From contig NC_091727.1 of NCBI RefSeq assembly GCF_042477335.2, positions 120,621,501 to 120,685,500 of the forward strand: a stretch of DNA of 64,000 nt, given 5' to 3'. A model generated the notes under the pieces. It saw only the letters and a list, made by a program, of their open reading frames with translations. It was not told the origin of the DNA and made no database searches. The stretch comes from Ovis canadensis. Its lineage: Eukaryota > Chordata > Mammalia > Artiodactyla > Bovidae. The translations under genes and the position numbers were made by a program. The number at the start of each line of letters is the position of its first letter. Position 1 is the first letter of the stretch. Shown here piece by piece: positions 35,641-47,229 of this stretch.

Positions 35641-36737
35641 GAGACCCCCGTGTGTGAACTAGGTGGCAAAGCCACATAGCCTCTTTGGACCTCGATTTCC
35701 AGGCACAATGAGTAGTTATTTAATCTGTGTTTATGCAGGGAAGGGACACAGAAAAAAAGAATTTGACTTGGATTTCCGTGTGGAGAAACAGCCACTTCTA
35801 CCTAGAGTGAAGGAAAAAAAAACTCACAGAGGAATCCAGAGGGGCAGCTGAGATCCAGAGCTCAGAGGCTGGTCAGGTAATTCCACCTGGAGAGGACGTG
35901 GACACTTCCTTCCCTTTCCACCCTCATCAAGGTGGGTAAATTGAAGAAGGGCATGAACCCCTCCCTTCACTCCTTAGGAGTTGAAAGTGGCTGGGTTTTG
36001 TGAAATTTCCTTTGTTGACCTGAAACGCAAGGAGGAAGCTGCCTGGGCAGAACTAAGCACCTCAGGGTCCTCATTGTCCTTCTCCTTTCTGCCCTGGAAA
36101 TTCCCACCACCTCTGCCCAAAAAACAGGGAATGGGGGCGTAAAGGGGCCAAGAGTCAGATCCTGAGCTAAGATTGGGACTAGCCAGACAGCAGGTGGTCT
36201 TGGGGACCCTGAGCCTGTGCAGGTCCTGTGTGGGGAGCAGAATGGGGGCAGGAAATCCTGAGGCATTAGGGGTAGGCAGCAGGTCAGTTGTGCTGCCCTG
36301 CAGTGGGTGCAGAGCTCATGGGTTTACTTCGATTGTTTCTTTGAAGGGTGGTTACACTGGGGAATAGATCTGGGTAAGGATGACTTCAGTTCTCCCTTGA
36401 AAAACTTCTGAATTTGTTAAGATGTTTTTCCTTAAAGAATAATCAAGCTTGAATTACATTTGTCGATGGAATGAACCTTTTAATAAGACCGTCTTCACAG
36501 TCTTGATCATTTTAGCCACCAAAATGCTGCAGGCTACTCAAGCTCCAAGAGACCATTGTTTCTAAAGACAATCTTTATTTGTATCAATCTCCCGCTTTCT
36601 AAACCCCATTAACACCTCTGTAAGGAACAAGGTACCAGGTGGACACAAGCCCAAATTTAATATCTGTCATCTCTGAGTGGAGGCATTATCTGTTACCTTC
36701 CTTTTCTTATCTGTGCTACTTGTGTTTCCTCTGCCTT
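35641..36737. other. Unassigned stretch upstream of the CpG island
   Basis: GC content rises here compared with the left half. No gene or repeat is recognised. Open frames of 60-100 codons on both strands overlap one another and have no domain features. Confidence 0.4.
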
Positions 36738-36940
36738 GCTTAAGTCGCTTCAGTCGTGTGGGACTCTGTGCAACACCATGGACTGTAGCCCGCCAGGCTC
36801 CTCTGTCCATGGGATTCTTCAGAAAAGGAGGCTGGAGTGGGTCGCCACTTCCTTCTCCAAGTGATCTTCCCAACTCAGGGATCGAACTCCCGTCTCCTGC
36901 ACTGAAGGCGAATTGTATACCGCTGAGCCACCGGGAAGCC
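36738..36940 (-). mobile_element. Bov-tA SINE
   Basis: Body complement with TAAGTCGCTTCAGTCGTGTG and head complement ending GAGCCACCGGGAAGCCC. Confidence 0.88.
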
Positions 36941-37309
36941 CATGTCTCCTTTATTTGAAAGTTATTTCGCTAGAGGAGAATGTAACTTTGCACCACAGGA
37001 AAAATTAGTCAAGGCACCCGTCAGGCAGGAATAACCTGTTTGTCTCTGCGATTCTCAGACACAAAACATCCCCCGCACCAAGCCGGTGTGGACACCACCT
37101 GAGGTAACCCTGGGAAAAGGCGCTTAAGAGGTAGTGGCTCCCTAACAGGCCCTTGACAAAGAGCAGGAGGTGACCGGGCACAAGGAGCGTCTCCTCTTGG
37201 GACTCTGCCTCTCACTTGAGGAGGGATAATTCAAGTAATAACCTCAAGCATATGAAGTATACAAACTTTTAACATCATTTGATATTGTACTTACTTAAAC
37301 TTTTTTCCT
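36941..37309. other. Unassigned stretch adjoining the CpG island
   Basis: Nothing recognised. Confidence 0.35.
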
Positions 37310-38240
37310 CTAAATAGTTTTGCGACTGTCGAACGGTAAAATTTCCGTTTTTACCATTCCTTCACTTTCGTCGCTGGCGGCATGGACCCTACAAGGGAGA
37401 CAAATGGGCTCTCGTGAGGTTTCCTGTCACCTTCCTAATCTCACCTCTCGCACTCGCACTCCTGGGACCAACTGAGGCTGTCTCAGCCCTCCCCTGGGCG
37501 GGGTCAACAGCTAGGAATCGGATTCCCAACCCCTCCTTCTTCAGCGCCCCACCTCCAGTGCGCCGCCAAGGAGATGCCCACGACTAGGGGCGAGGATGAA
37601 CCCATCCCACCTCAGCACTCTACCTCCGTTGCGTCTCCTCGGAGACGCCCACGACGGTGGTGGTGGGGGGATGGGGTCATATTGACGAGGTAACGCGGGC
37701 GACACTTTACGGCAGGGGTGAGCTGGGTCGCAGTCGAACCTCACCAGCTATCGCGCGAAGGTCAGAGGGGACCGGTTCTTTCCCGCCGAAGCGTGGCCTT
37801 AGCCACTTTGGTCCACTCAGCCTCCTTTGTGTCCTTTCCCTGGGGCGACGCGGGGCGACGCGGGGCCGGGACCAGCAGCCTTTCTGGCTGGAGGGACCCT
37901 CCCCATCTTCTAACGTCTGAGCAGCCTGTACCCTGCATGCAAGGTAGGCCAGTGTTGGCTGCAGCCCGGCCGGCCGGGGGAAGCGGAGACGGGCAGGGGG
38001 GCGCCGCATGGGCCGGGCCGTGGTTTGGCGTTTAGGCTGGGCTGGGTGAGCGTGAGCACCGGGATTGTATTGCCGTGTGTGTTCTGTGCCCTCGCGCCAG
38101 TAGGGACAGGGTCCAAGTAGAGCCCCTCGGGCCTCCCGGTCGGTGGGCCTGGAAGCGGTCCCCAGTGGGCAGAGGGCGGGGCGGGCCGGAGGAGTGTGGG
38201 AGGCTCGCCAGCTGCTACTCCCTCCCCATTTATGTGGCTG
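37310..38240. promoter_or_regulatory. CpG island, possible orphan promoter
   Basis: CpG dinucleotides are dense here and rare elsewhere in the window. Sp1-type GGGCGGGG boxes occur near 37496 and 38173, and a 10-bp tandem GCGACGCGGG lies at about 37844-37864. A possible first-exon donor ATGCAAG|GTAGGCC lies near 37944 on the plus strand. No coding sequence that I recognise starts here. Long open frames, such as 38258-37707 on the minus strand (183 codons), are what CpG-rich DNA gives by chance. Direction is not determined; the plus-strand array begins about 0.95 kb to the right. Confidence 0.6.
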
Positions 38241-38404
38241 CCCTGGAGTCCCCTTCATCGAGTGAGATTGACGTGCTGACCACGGGGACTGGGCATCTCG
38301 AATACAACCCTAGAGAAGTAACATTTCCTTTCATGAGTTTTTGACCTAAAAAAAAAAAAATGTAGCTCCATTCTCACGTATCATTGAACCACGTGGAAGA
38401 ATGT

Positions 38405-38607
38405 GCTGTGCTTAGTCGCTCAGTCGTGTCCGACTCTTTGTGACCCCATGGACTGTGCCTGCTAGTCTCCTCTGTCCATGGGATTCTACAGACAAGAATA
38501 CTGTAGTGGGTTGCCATGCCTTCCTCCAGGGGATCCTCCCAACCCAGGGATCGAACCGGGTCTCCCGCATTGCAGGCAGATTCTTTACCGACTGAGCCAC
38601 CAGGGAA
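38405..38607 (-). mobile_element. Bov-tA SINE
   Basis: Body and head complement, ending GAGCCACCAGGGAAGG. It lies between the CpG island and the array. Confidence 0.9.
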
Positions 38608-38734
38608 GGAGGGCAATCGAAATAAAAGGGTCAGGGATTTTCTTGTAAAGGACTGTACATTGTTTACAGTGGGATTATAAGCATTTCATGGGTAAAAAGG
38701 TTTTGGGGCCACTTGAGACAGTTCTAGAGGTGAG

Positions 38735-39195
38735 GGAATGTCTGGTAATACAGGCGGAACATGGACCTGGATCCCCTCGCTGGTTGCGGATGGTGACGCC
38801 CAACTCAGCATACCGCTCAGGGGCCAGTTTCTTCCCACTGTGAGTGGGTATGGATACCGTGTCATACAGTACAGGAAGGGCCTCACGGGATCCTGTAGGG
38901 CATGGGACCCAGACTTTCTTTGGCAGTAGCAAAAGTAAACAAAAACTCAACTCCAAGCCGGATATAAAGTGCATGTGCATTTGTCTGGGTCTGGGACCAA
39001 GCCTTCATCAGGCAAAATTACACATCCTGTCTGCTGGATGTTCACCCTTATCAGGGTGGCCACCTCTTCCCGTTAACGGCTTTGTGCATGGTGGCGAGGC
39101 ACTGTGCCTCCACCGGGGCAATAGATCCTGGATCCCCAGTAGCCCTGAGACCCCAAGGTCTACACTGGGGGACCTTGCTCCTGCAGGACAGGTGA
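38735..39195 (+). repeat. Outer GC-rich block, left arm
   Basis: The reverse complement of this block matches 55.87-56.22 kb: both contain AAACTGGCCCC-GAG-GTATGCTGA and CAGCGAGGGGATCCAGGTC (in the 56 kb orientation), and a GGTCCCATGCCC-type segment. It occurs only at the outer ends of the two arrays. A minus-strand frame (38980-38675) reads THSGKKLAPERYAELGV, but the partner copy has stops in that frame. Confidence 0.6.
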
Positions 39196-39462
39196 GAATC
39201 CCCTGACCAGAGGCCCTGGGGCAGTAGCTTCAGCTCCTTGTTCCTGAAAATAGCAGCTGCCTAGGCCACGCCCCTGAGGGCCTGCTGCCTTGGTATCCTT
39301 GGTGGGCCTGCGAGCCCACACTCAACACCACTGCCTGTCCCTTCCACACCTGCTCTAGAGGGGTGCACCATGGCCAGGTTCTCCCAGAATCCTCTGTGTG
39401 CTCCAAACCCTCCCTTCTTATCATCACAGGCCTTCCCCAGTGGGATCCAGAGGCAGGACCCA

Positions 39463-39765
39463 GGAGTTCAGTTTACTTCAGTTGCTCTTCGAGACTCCAT
39501 GAACTGTAGCACACCAGGCCTCCCTGTCCATCACCAACTCCTGGAGACTGCCCAAACTCATGTCCATTGAGCTGGTGATGCCATCCAACCATCGCATCCT
39601 CTGTTTTCCCCTTCTCCTCCTGCCTTTATATTTCTCAGCATCAGGGTCTTTTCCAGTGAGTCAGTTCTTCGAATCAAGTGGCCAAAGTATTAGAGTTTCA
39701 GCTTCAGCATCAATCCTTCCAATGAATATTCAGGACTGATTTCCTGTAAGACTGACCAAAGGACT
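39463..39765 (-). mobile_element. BovB 3' fragment inside unit P1
   Basis: Complement of the BovB tail (CAGTTTACTTCAGTTGCTC) and about 300 bases of C-terminal sequence. It is missing from the other units and so came after the array had formed. Confidence 0.85.
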
Positions 39766-40782
39766 AGGAGGCCAGGCTCAAAAAGTTTCCGCTTGATGAC
39801 ACTCTTGCCCCAGAAATGCTATCCACACTCTGGAGCCTGGCCTCTCCCTCCACACTTTGCAGGTGAAAAAAGGCCCATGGGGGCCAAGAGTCTTCCAAGC
39901 CATCCACTGGAGTGTTGTGGGAAGAGATGTCTCCTCTTCTGCTCTGCAGTAAGAATGTACAGATAAGGAAAAGCAAAGGAAGCCATCCATCTCTGGGTCC
40001 ATGTCCATAGCATTCTAAGAGATTCTGAGTCCAAATGGCCAGATCCCCATTTCCTGGTGACTGGGATGTGATGTATTCTGTCACTTTGTTATTACTGGTC
40101 AGGGTTAGGGCCAGAATTAACCTTGATGATTTACATAAGTAGTGGCTGGTTGAAGACCTATGCTACTTGGAATAAATCCAGGTTCTAGCCAGACATACAA
40201 AGGCTGTGTTCCTGTAATATGGATCCTTATGGAATAGGTATAGAGATTGGTCCCTACACAACATTCTTACTTAAGTGGCTCCATTCTAACTTCTTTCTAG
40301 CTAGGTGACTGAGTGCTGAACAAACCCCAAACTGTCATTTCTCCCTTGTGCCAGGACACTCATCCCTCGTGGTAATCAAACAGTTGAATGTGGGAGAAGG
40401 TTTGTATATCTGTGGATTCAGGGCTAACAGGTTATTTATTTCAGGAGCCTCGGGGCCAATAGTTTAGGTAAGCAGAAAGGCTCATCACTGTGTTAAACCA
40501 AAAGCTTCAGTCCCAGCAAATTACTGTATGGTGTAACTAAATGGTCACAGTGGGTTACATCACAGATGGTTTGCAGTGAAAAGTCCAGACAATCTGTATG
40601 TTTAGGCTTATTTCTTTTAAGAATAGGTAGTGACTGGCTGGATTTTTTTGTTTTTAATGGAACTAGAAAAAGACTGAAGTGTTTTTTGTCTTATTTCTCA
40701 TATTTTTCATGCTGAATTCTTACTGAGGGAAAGTAATTTGCATTGAGGGAAAGGTATTCAACATATTTTCTTTCCTTTGCAG

Positions 40783-40892
40783 GTCGTGGTAAGAAAATCA
40801 AAGGGCTTGATCAACGGCTCATATATTGCCTTGTTGTGGACCCAGAGTGCAAGGACAGACGAAGCCAGACACTGACTTTACATTTTTGATAG
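40783..40892 (+). pseudogene. Exon-like block 1, unit P1
   Basis: 110 bp between TTTCTTTCCTTTGCAG and GTAGGT. One frame reads RGKKIKGLDQRLIYCLVVD and ends in-frame at TGA inside the block. Other frames also close, so a coding role would need a different unit or phase. Confidence 0.45.
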
Positions 40893-41055
40893 GTAGGTAA
40901 TACAGCCCTCAGTTGTACTTTGATTCTTCTACCCACTTCTGTACAGTAGGCTTCTCTCTCAAGGAACAACTCTCACAGAAATTCCTTGGGTCAGTGTCTG
41001 GTACTAGCACGTTCAGGTATACTTAGTTGCTACAGTTGTTCATCGTAATGACCAG

Positions 41056-41280
41056 AAGAGTTCTGCCTGGGGGATGCAAATATCAACAACCTTGATCCAA
41101 GAACCTTGAATTCAGTTTAAACTCAAACCCGAAAAAGACCAGTATTTTACTGGAGCCAATTTCACACCTCTGATAGGTATGGAATAGAACTCTCAGGTAT
41201 ACGTTGTGTTTTAATCCTTTGTCTTCTGCAAATATTACTTTCTGAACTGTTTTAATCCAGTGTATACTGGTGCCATGGAG
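41056..41280 (+). pseudogene. Exon-like block 2, unit P1 (broken frame)
   Basis: Homologous to the block at 42996-43184. In the ancestral frame it keeps YFTGANF and CFNPVYTGAME but has two stop codons. The donor-like GAG|GTATGT of the next unit is GAG|ATGTGT here, so the donor is lost. Confidence 0.45.
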
Positions 41281-42714
41281 ATGTGTTCTTAATGCCAAGA
41301 CTGAGCAAAGGAAGCGTTATTTCAGTAACCTGAGACCTCTTAAACCTATCAAACCAGCCTTCCTGCATAAGGGCAAGGATCCCCAGGCAAGAGGCTCTGG
41401 AGCAGGAGATTCAGCACCTTGTTCCTGAACATAGCCACTGCCTACACCACGCCCCCGAGGGCCTGACAGCCAGGGGCTCCTTGGTGGGGAAGCCAGGCCC
41501 CAGAACCTGTTGCTCCCACACCTGCTCTGGTGAGGTGGCAGGCTGCCAGGTTCTCTCAGGATCTTCGGAGTGCTGGAAACTCTCACTTCCTCCCGTCACA
41601 GGCCTTCCCCCCTCCTTCTCCCGTCGGCAGGATCCACAGGAAGGGCCTGCACGCCATGCACAAAAGGTTTCCGCTTGATGGCACTGTTGCTCCAGAAATG
41701 CCAACCACCCTCTGTAGCTGGGCCTCTCGCTCCACCCTTTGCATGTTGAAAAAGGCACACGGTAGCCAAAAAAGCCTTCCAAACCCTCACAGCTAGGTTG
41801 GCTCCACTGGAATGTTGGGGGAAGAGGTGTTTCCTGTTTGAGGGCCTCTCCTGGGCAGTAAGCCCCTAGGAAAAAGGACATCCAGAGGAGCCGTCCAGCT
41901 CTGGGTCCAGGTCCACAGCAGTCTCTGAGACTCTGAGCTGTGTGGCTTGGCCACTGCTTCCTCGGAGGACCGGGATGTGATGGATTCTGTCACTTTGTTG
42001 TTACTGATCTGGATTAGGACCAGAATTACCTCAATGATTCACATATTAGGGTTTGGTTGAAAACCCTTGCCACTTGGAATAAATCCAGGTTCTAGCCGAG
42101 CATCATAGTGTGCACTCCTGTAATAATGGATCCTTCTGGAACAGGTGTAGAGATTGGTCCCCACAGAACATTCTTACTTAAGTGGCTCCGTCCACTTTGG
42201 TAACTTGTTTCTAGCTAGGTGACTGAGAGTGCTGAACAAACCCTAGATACATCATATGTCCCTTGTGCCAGGACACTCGTCCCACATGGGAATCAGTAGG
42301 TGGTAAGTGGGAGAACGTTTGTGTATCTGTGGAGGCAGGGCTAACAGGTTATTCATTTCACACACCTCAGGGCTGGTAGTTTAGGTAAGCAGGAAAGGTC
42401 ATCAGCATGTTAAACCACAACCTCAGTCCCAGCAAGTGACTATACAGGCGACTAAATGGTCACAGTGAGTTACATCACAGTGGGTTTGCAGTATAAAGTC
42501 CAGACCATCTGGACGTTTAGGCTGACTTCTCCTAAGGGTACGTAGTGCGGTTTGACCGGGTTTTTTTGTTTGTTTGTTTTCTGTTAATGGAACTAGGAAG
42601 TGCCTGGTGTGTGTTTTGTTTTGTTTCTTATATTTTTCAAGCTAAATTCTTACTGAAGGATGTTGATCTGCATCTGTGGCAAAGGAATTCAACGGTATTT
42701 TCTTTCCTTTCCAG

Positions 42715-42830
42715 GTCGCGGCTTGCTAAAATAATAAAAGAGTGTGATGAACGGCTCGTACGTTGCCTTAGTGTGGAGCCAGCATTGAGGCATAGACGCA
42801 GAACAGACACTGATTCCACACTTCTCGTAG
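42715..42830 (+). pseudogene. Exon-like block 1, unit P2 (open frame)
   Basis: 116 bp between TTTCTTTCCTTTCCAG and GTACAT. The frame SRLAKIIKECDERLVRCL is open across the whole block and out through the donor. Phase differs from the frame open in unit A because of a net 7-bp length change near the start. Confidence 0.45.
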
Positions 42831-42995
42831 GTACATAATACATCCCTGAGTGGTGCTTTGGTTCTGTTACCTGCTTCTGTAGAGTAGGCACCTCTCTCAA
42901 GGCAGGTCCCTCACCGAATTTCTCGGGTTACTGTCTGGTGAGTAGCGTGTTCAGGTAGACTTAGTCACTACAAGCTGTATCATTGTAATGATCAG

Positions 42996-43184
42996 AAAAG
43001 TTTTCCCTGCTTGATTCAACTAAAACTGGAGCCCGGCAAGGGCCATTATTTTCCTGGAGCCTATTTCATACGTCTGATGGGTGTCGAAGAAAACTCCCCG
43101 GTGTACTTTGTCTTTTACTCCTTTGCCTTTCAGAAAGATGATTTTCTGAAGTGTTTTAATCCAGTTTATACTGGTTCTGTGGAG
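42996..43184 (+). pseudogene. Exon-like block 2, unit P2 (open frame)
   Basis: Acceptor-like GATCAG, then an open frame carrying PGKGHYFPGAYF, VYFVFYSFAF and KDDFLKCFNPVYTGS, with a good donor GAG|GTATGT at 43185. A deletion relative to unit A removes the region that would hold the CG and SSN residues. The frame matches that of units A and M1. Confidence 0.5.
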
Positions 43185-43262
43185 GTATGTCCTTAATGCT
43201 AAGACTGAGCAAAGGCAGGATTAGTTCAGCGACCTGAGTCCTTCTGAATCTATCAAAAGTAG

Positions 43263-44050
43263 CCTTCTTGCAGGATGGGCCAGGTGGCCGGGGGCAGGAG
43301 CTTCAGCGCCTTGTTCCTGAACATGGCCGCTCCTGACGCCATGCCCCCGAGGGCCTGACAGCAAGGGGCTCCTTGGTGGGGTAGCCAGGCCCTGGAACAC
43401 CACTACCTGTTGCTCCCACACCTGCTCTGGTGAGGTGGCAGGCCGCCAGGTTCGCTCAGGATATTCGGAGTGCTGGAAACCCTCACTTCCTCCCGTCACA
43501 GGCCTTCCCCCAGCAGGATCCACAGGAAGGGCCTGCACGCCATGCTGAAAAAGTTTCCCCTTCATGGCACTGTTTTCCCAGAAATGCTATTGCCCTCTCC
43601 TGCTGGGCCATTCCCTCTGCCCTATGTTGGTGAAAAAAGGCTCTGGTTGTGCCCGAGAGCCTTCTAAGTGCTATAACGGGGCATTGCTCTGGATTGTTAA
43701 AGAGGTGTCTCCTCATTAGGGGGCTGCTTCTTGGCAGTAAGGTCATACCTTTGTGTATATCTAAAGCATCCTGTCCACCTGTAGTTCATGTTCATAGCAG
43801 TCTAGGAGATTCTGAGTCCACACGGCCTGGATCCTCCGTTTTCTGGCGATCACTATGTGATATGTTCTGTCAGTTTGTTATTGGTCAAGTTTCAGGCCAG
43901 AATTCCCTTGATGATATAATAATTAGGTTTTGGTTGAAGGCCTTTGCCACTTGGAATAAATCCAGGTTGTAACCATGCATACAAAGTGTGTACTTGTGTT
44001 ACATGAATCCTTTTGGAATAGGTGTAGAGATGCCGTAATTATCATCACTA
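43263..44050 (+). repeat. Array unit P3, truncated (plus strand)
   Basis: GC-rich module (43.27-43.86) and the first 0.2 kb of AT spacer. The match stops near 44,050, after GGAATAGGTGTAGAGAT. No exon-like blocks. Confidence 0.7.
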
Positions 44051-44779
44051 TAAATGTCTGCATAGTTTTAGGAAATTTTTAAATATACTATATATTCAAT
44101 AAGTACCCATTTTTACCTCCCAAGGTTTCTGACAGTCTTAATTTCAAAGAGTTGCTGGTTATTTTTATGAAAGTACCCCTGTGGAGGTGTCGGTAGAGGA
44201 CTCTTGGTGGTAGTCATAGTAAAGTGAAATATGCCCCTGACTTCATGGTAAAAATGACATCAACCCCAAATGTTAATGAAGTTGTTAATCAAGATGAACT
44301 CATTCATTGCCAGTAGGAATACAAAATATTCTAACCACTCTGTGTAATAAATGAAAACTTAATGTGGTCTATTTTGAAGGGTAGCTATCTTTGAGGAAAA
44401 AAGAAAATTTACTAGCACGCAAACAAAGGGAAAGTGGGATGCTCAGGGTTTCACGCTGGCTCCTTCTGGTGGTGAATTCAAAACATAAGGACAGTAATAA
44501 ATGTGAGCAAAAGTGGAAATAAGTTGTTAGGAAAGGTCCAGCCCATAAAGAAGGAAATATACTTAGGCAACCTCTGGAAAGATTATTTATCTACCCTATA
44601 GTACTCAGCCATTGAGCAACTGGGGAAGGGACTCGAGTGCTAGAAAATAAATTGCTTGTTGTAACTGCCCTGGGTGTGCCTGCCCACCAGACACATCTTG
44701 CAAGACCTTCGCTAAAGCCTTGCTTCCCATTGCACCTTGTGTCTCCAAGTCCATTCTTTTGGTTTGGGCCAGTGGGCTT
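44051..44779. other. Inter-arm spacer, unassigned
   Basis: No recognised gene. An LTR-end-like stretch (AGAAAATAAATTGCTTGTTG near 44641) is possible but weak. Confidence 0.35.
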
Positions 44780-45415
44780 TATTTCCCACACTTTGGAAGT
44801 TTGGCAATCACAGAGAAACATGTACACAAATGTTTATAGTTTTTTTCATAATTTCCAAACCTTGTAAGCAACCAAGATGTCCTTGAGTCGGTGAATAGAT
44901 GAACAAATATAGTGTGGAATAAAAGAAAGGAGCTATCAAGCTGCAAACGTACTTGGAGGAATCCTAAATCCACATTGCTAAGTGTAAGAAGCCAACCTGG
45001 GGGAAAAAAGAGTTTACTGATAAGGTTCCAACTGTATGACATTCAAGAAAAGGCAAAAACTGGGGACAGTTAAAAGATAAGTGGTTATCAAGGATTCCAC
45101 GGAGGGATGGAGAGATGAATAGGTGGGACACAGGATTTTTTTTTTTAGGACAATAAGAGTCTATCTAATGTACTATAATGGTGGACACATATCATTATGT
45201 ATTTGTCAAAACCTATAGAAGTGTGACACAAATATTGAACCCCAATGTAAACTAGAGTTCATTACAGACTAGAGTTGTAACAAATGTGTAACACTGTCAG
45301 AAGCTGTTAAGAGGGAAAGCTGGAGTGCAGAGTAGGCAAACGGTCATATTCTCTGTACTTTCCACTCATTTTTCTGTAAACCTAAAACTACTAAAAATGT
45401 ATTAAATTAAAAAAA
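44780..45415 (+). mobile_element. Old L1 3' end
   Basis: ACCTTGTAAGCAACCAAGATGTCC, then a GATAAGGTTCCAACTGTATGAC segment, ending in an A-rich run at 45404-45418. Diverged, dead. Confidence 0.6.
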
Positions 45416-45859
45416 AATACTCTGACAGTTCATTTCTTAACTGTATAACCTTGAAAAGAGGTTGCATTGTACAAAATACAAACTGGAATCTTTTTACAAC
45501 CTTAATTGAGCATCCAAAATGAGAGGCTCCCCAAAATCTGAGTGTTGAATGATATATGCTTTATGATGATTAACTGAAACACTTGTATAGAAAGTTACGA
45601 GAGTGAAGGTGAGAAGTTAAACTATGGGTGCTAGGTAGAAGACACCCATCTGAATAGGAGTTCAGAGTATGCCACCCCAAAACCTGCCTCTTTGTAATAT
45701 TTTCAGGTAAAGGCCCCAACACATGAAAAGCTCCAAAAATAGCACAGGCTTTCCTTCTACAAAGGAAATTTCCATTTACAAGGGAAATTTTCATTTGTAA
45801 AATGTGTCTCTCCTTTAAAAGGAAGAGGTACTCTTATTTAACTTTGACCTCTAACACTG

Positions 45860-46540
45860 TGTGGGTATACAATTATGATGATCTCTATACATATATCCTG
45901 CAAAGTGATTACCACAATAAGATTAGTTAATATCACCTCACATAGTTAGCTAAGATTTGCTGTTAGCGACTCAAGTGTACAAAAAATTCACTGTGCTGTA
46001 CATTAAACCTCCAGCACTTATTCATCACTTATAAGAAGAAATTTGTACTTTATGACCATTTTCACCTACTTCCCCTGTCCCTAGCAGATCCCACATACAA
46101 AGAAGTATATGATTTGTCTCTGACTTTTTTCACATAGCATAATGCCTTTAAGATTTATCCATGTTGCTGCAAGTAGTAGAATTCCTTCTTTTCTGTGACT
46201 GAAGAGTAATTCATTGTGTGTGTGTGTGTGTGTGTGTGTATCACATTATCTTTGCTACTTTGTTGAAGGGGGGCACCACACAACTTGTGGGATCTTAGTT
46301 CTCTGACCAAGGATTGAATCTAGGCCCTTGGCAGTGAAAATGCAGAGTCCTAAACACTGGACTATTGGGGAAGTCCCTATATCACATTTTCTTTATCCAT
46401 TCTCCCCACAGTAGACACCTACGTTGTTTCTGTGTTTTGGTTATTGTAAATAATGCTGCAGTGAACATGGGAGTGCAGGTATCTGTTCAAGATAATGGTT
46501 TCTTTTCTTTCAGATATACATCCAGAAGTGGGGGTTACTG
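45860..46540 (-). mobile_element. Old L1 fragment
   Basis: Complement of L1 ORF2 C-terminal and 3' sequence (TTTTTTCACATAGCATAATGCC; AATAATGCTGCAGTGAACATGG). It carries a TG microsatellite at about 46216-46241. Confidence 0.6.
46262..46376 (-). mobile_element. Older tRNA-derived SINE (CHR type)
   Basis: ACAACTTGTGGGATCTTAGTTC to ACTATTGGGGAAGTCC is the complement of a CHR-type SINE, inserted in the L1. Confidence 0.65.
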
Positions 46541-46690
46541 ATGAACACTCCCATGTTTACTTGGGCAGTACATATGTTAATAAACTTCTATTTGTTTTTC
46601 TCCACATAATCTGTCTTTAGCCAGTCAAATTTATAGGGTTCTGGGTGTAGAACCCAGGATTTTTTTCCTCTTTTAAAAGGGACATTGATC

Positions 46691-47229
46691 TGGTGAATCC
46701 TGTCCCAGTTTTACCTAATCACTCTAAATAGGTTCAAACAAGCCAGAATACTTATACTGAACACACCTTAAGTCTAGCTACGTATAGATAATATTTCCAT
46801 TTCTTTGTCCTTTCCTGCAAATGTCACCTCAAGTCAGACATTTTAGAAAGCTATATATATATATATATATATATGCATCATTTATTTCTAAAAGTGATAT
46901 ACACTGCTAACTATATTTGTCTTTAGAGTCTGAAGTAAAATGTATTCATGGCTAAATATTCATTCCCAGAGCATATTTGAACATGAGAAGTCCATTGTGA
47001 ACCTAAATAAGAAAATTGCTTGAATTCTCCTTTTGTCTAATATTTTCCTAGTCTAAAATAAATAAATATAAAATAAATAGACATAAATATAAAATAAACA
47101 TGTCATTAGCACAAAAAAGCAAGAAATGTACATTAAAATGATGTATAACATAATCACATTTATTAAACAATGTATGCCAATATAAAGGGCAAAGTTCAAC
47201 AATGCAAAAGTACAAATATTTTTGCATCA
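46691..47229. other. Unassigned stretch with (TA)n
   Basis: A (TA)n run lies at about 46852-46874. No gene or clear repeat otherwise. Confidence 0.4.

Larger units (their letters stand above)
39196..41340 (+). repeat. Array unit P1 (plus strand)
   Basis: In order: GC-rich module (39.20-40.08, interrupted by BovB), AT spacer (40.08-40.75), block 1 (40783-40892), block 2 (41056-41280). The next unit repeats the same order from 41345. The GC-rich module starts with GCCCTGGGGCAGTAGCTTC and CCTTGTTCCTGAA, and includes the TTCCGCTTGATG and CCCAGAAATGC segments shared by all units. Source gene unknown. Confidence 0.75.
41341..43262 (+). repeat. Array unit P2 (plus strand), about 1.92 kb
   Basis: This unit has no large insertion, so it is the best model of the basic repeat: GC-rich module 41.35-41.99, AT spacer 42.0-42.7, block 1 42715-42830, block 2 42996-43184. 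The AT spacer carries phrases found in all copies, such as AATAAATCCAGGTTCTAGCC and GATTGGTCCCCACAG. Confidence 0.8.
45641..46690 (+). mobile_element. ERVL-like LTR, split by old L1 and SINE
   Basis: Left part 45.64-45.85 (TATGCCACCCCAAAACCTGCC) and right part 46.54-46.69 (TTAATAAACTTCTATTTG, then GTAGAACCCAGG) belong to one LTR type. The middle holds an L1 fragment. Confidence 0.5.

Noticed and set aside
37707..38258. A 183-codon minus-strand frame in the CpG island as a protein
   Set aside because: Low-complexity, arginine/proline-rich composition, overlapping frames on both strands, and no recognised domain. Expected by chance in CpG-rich DNA.
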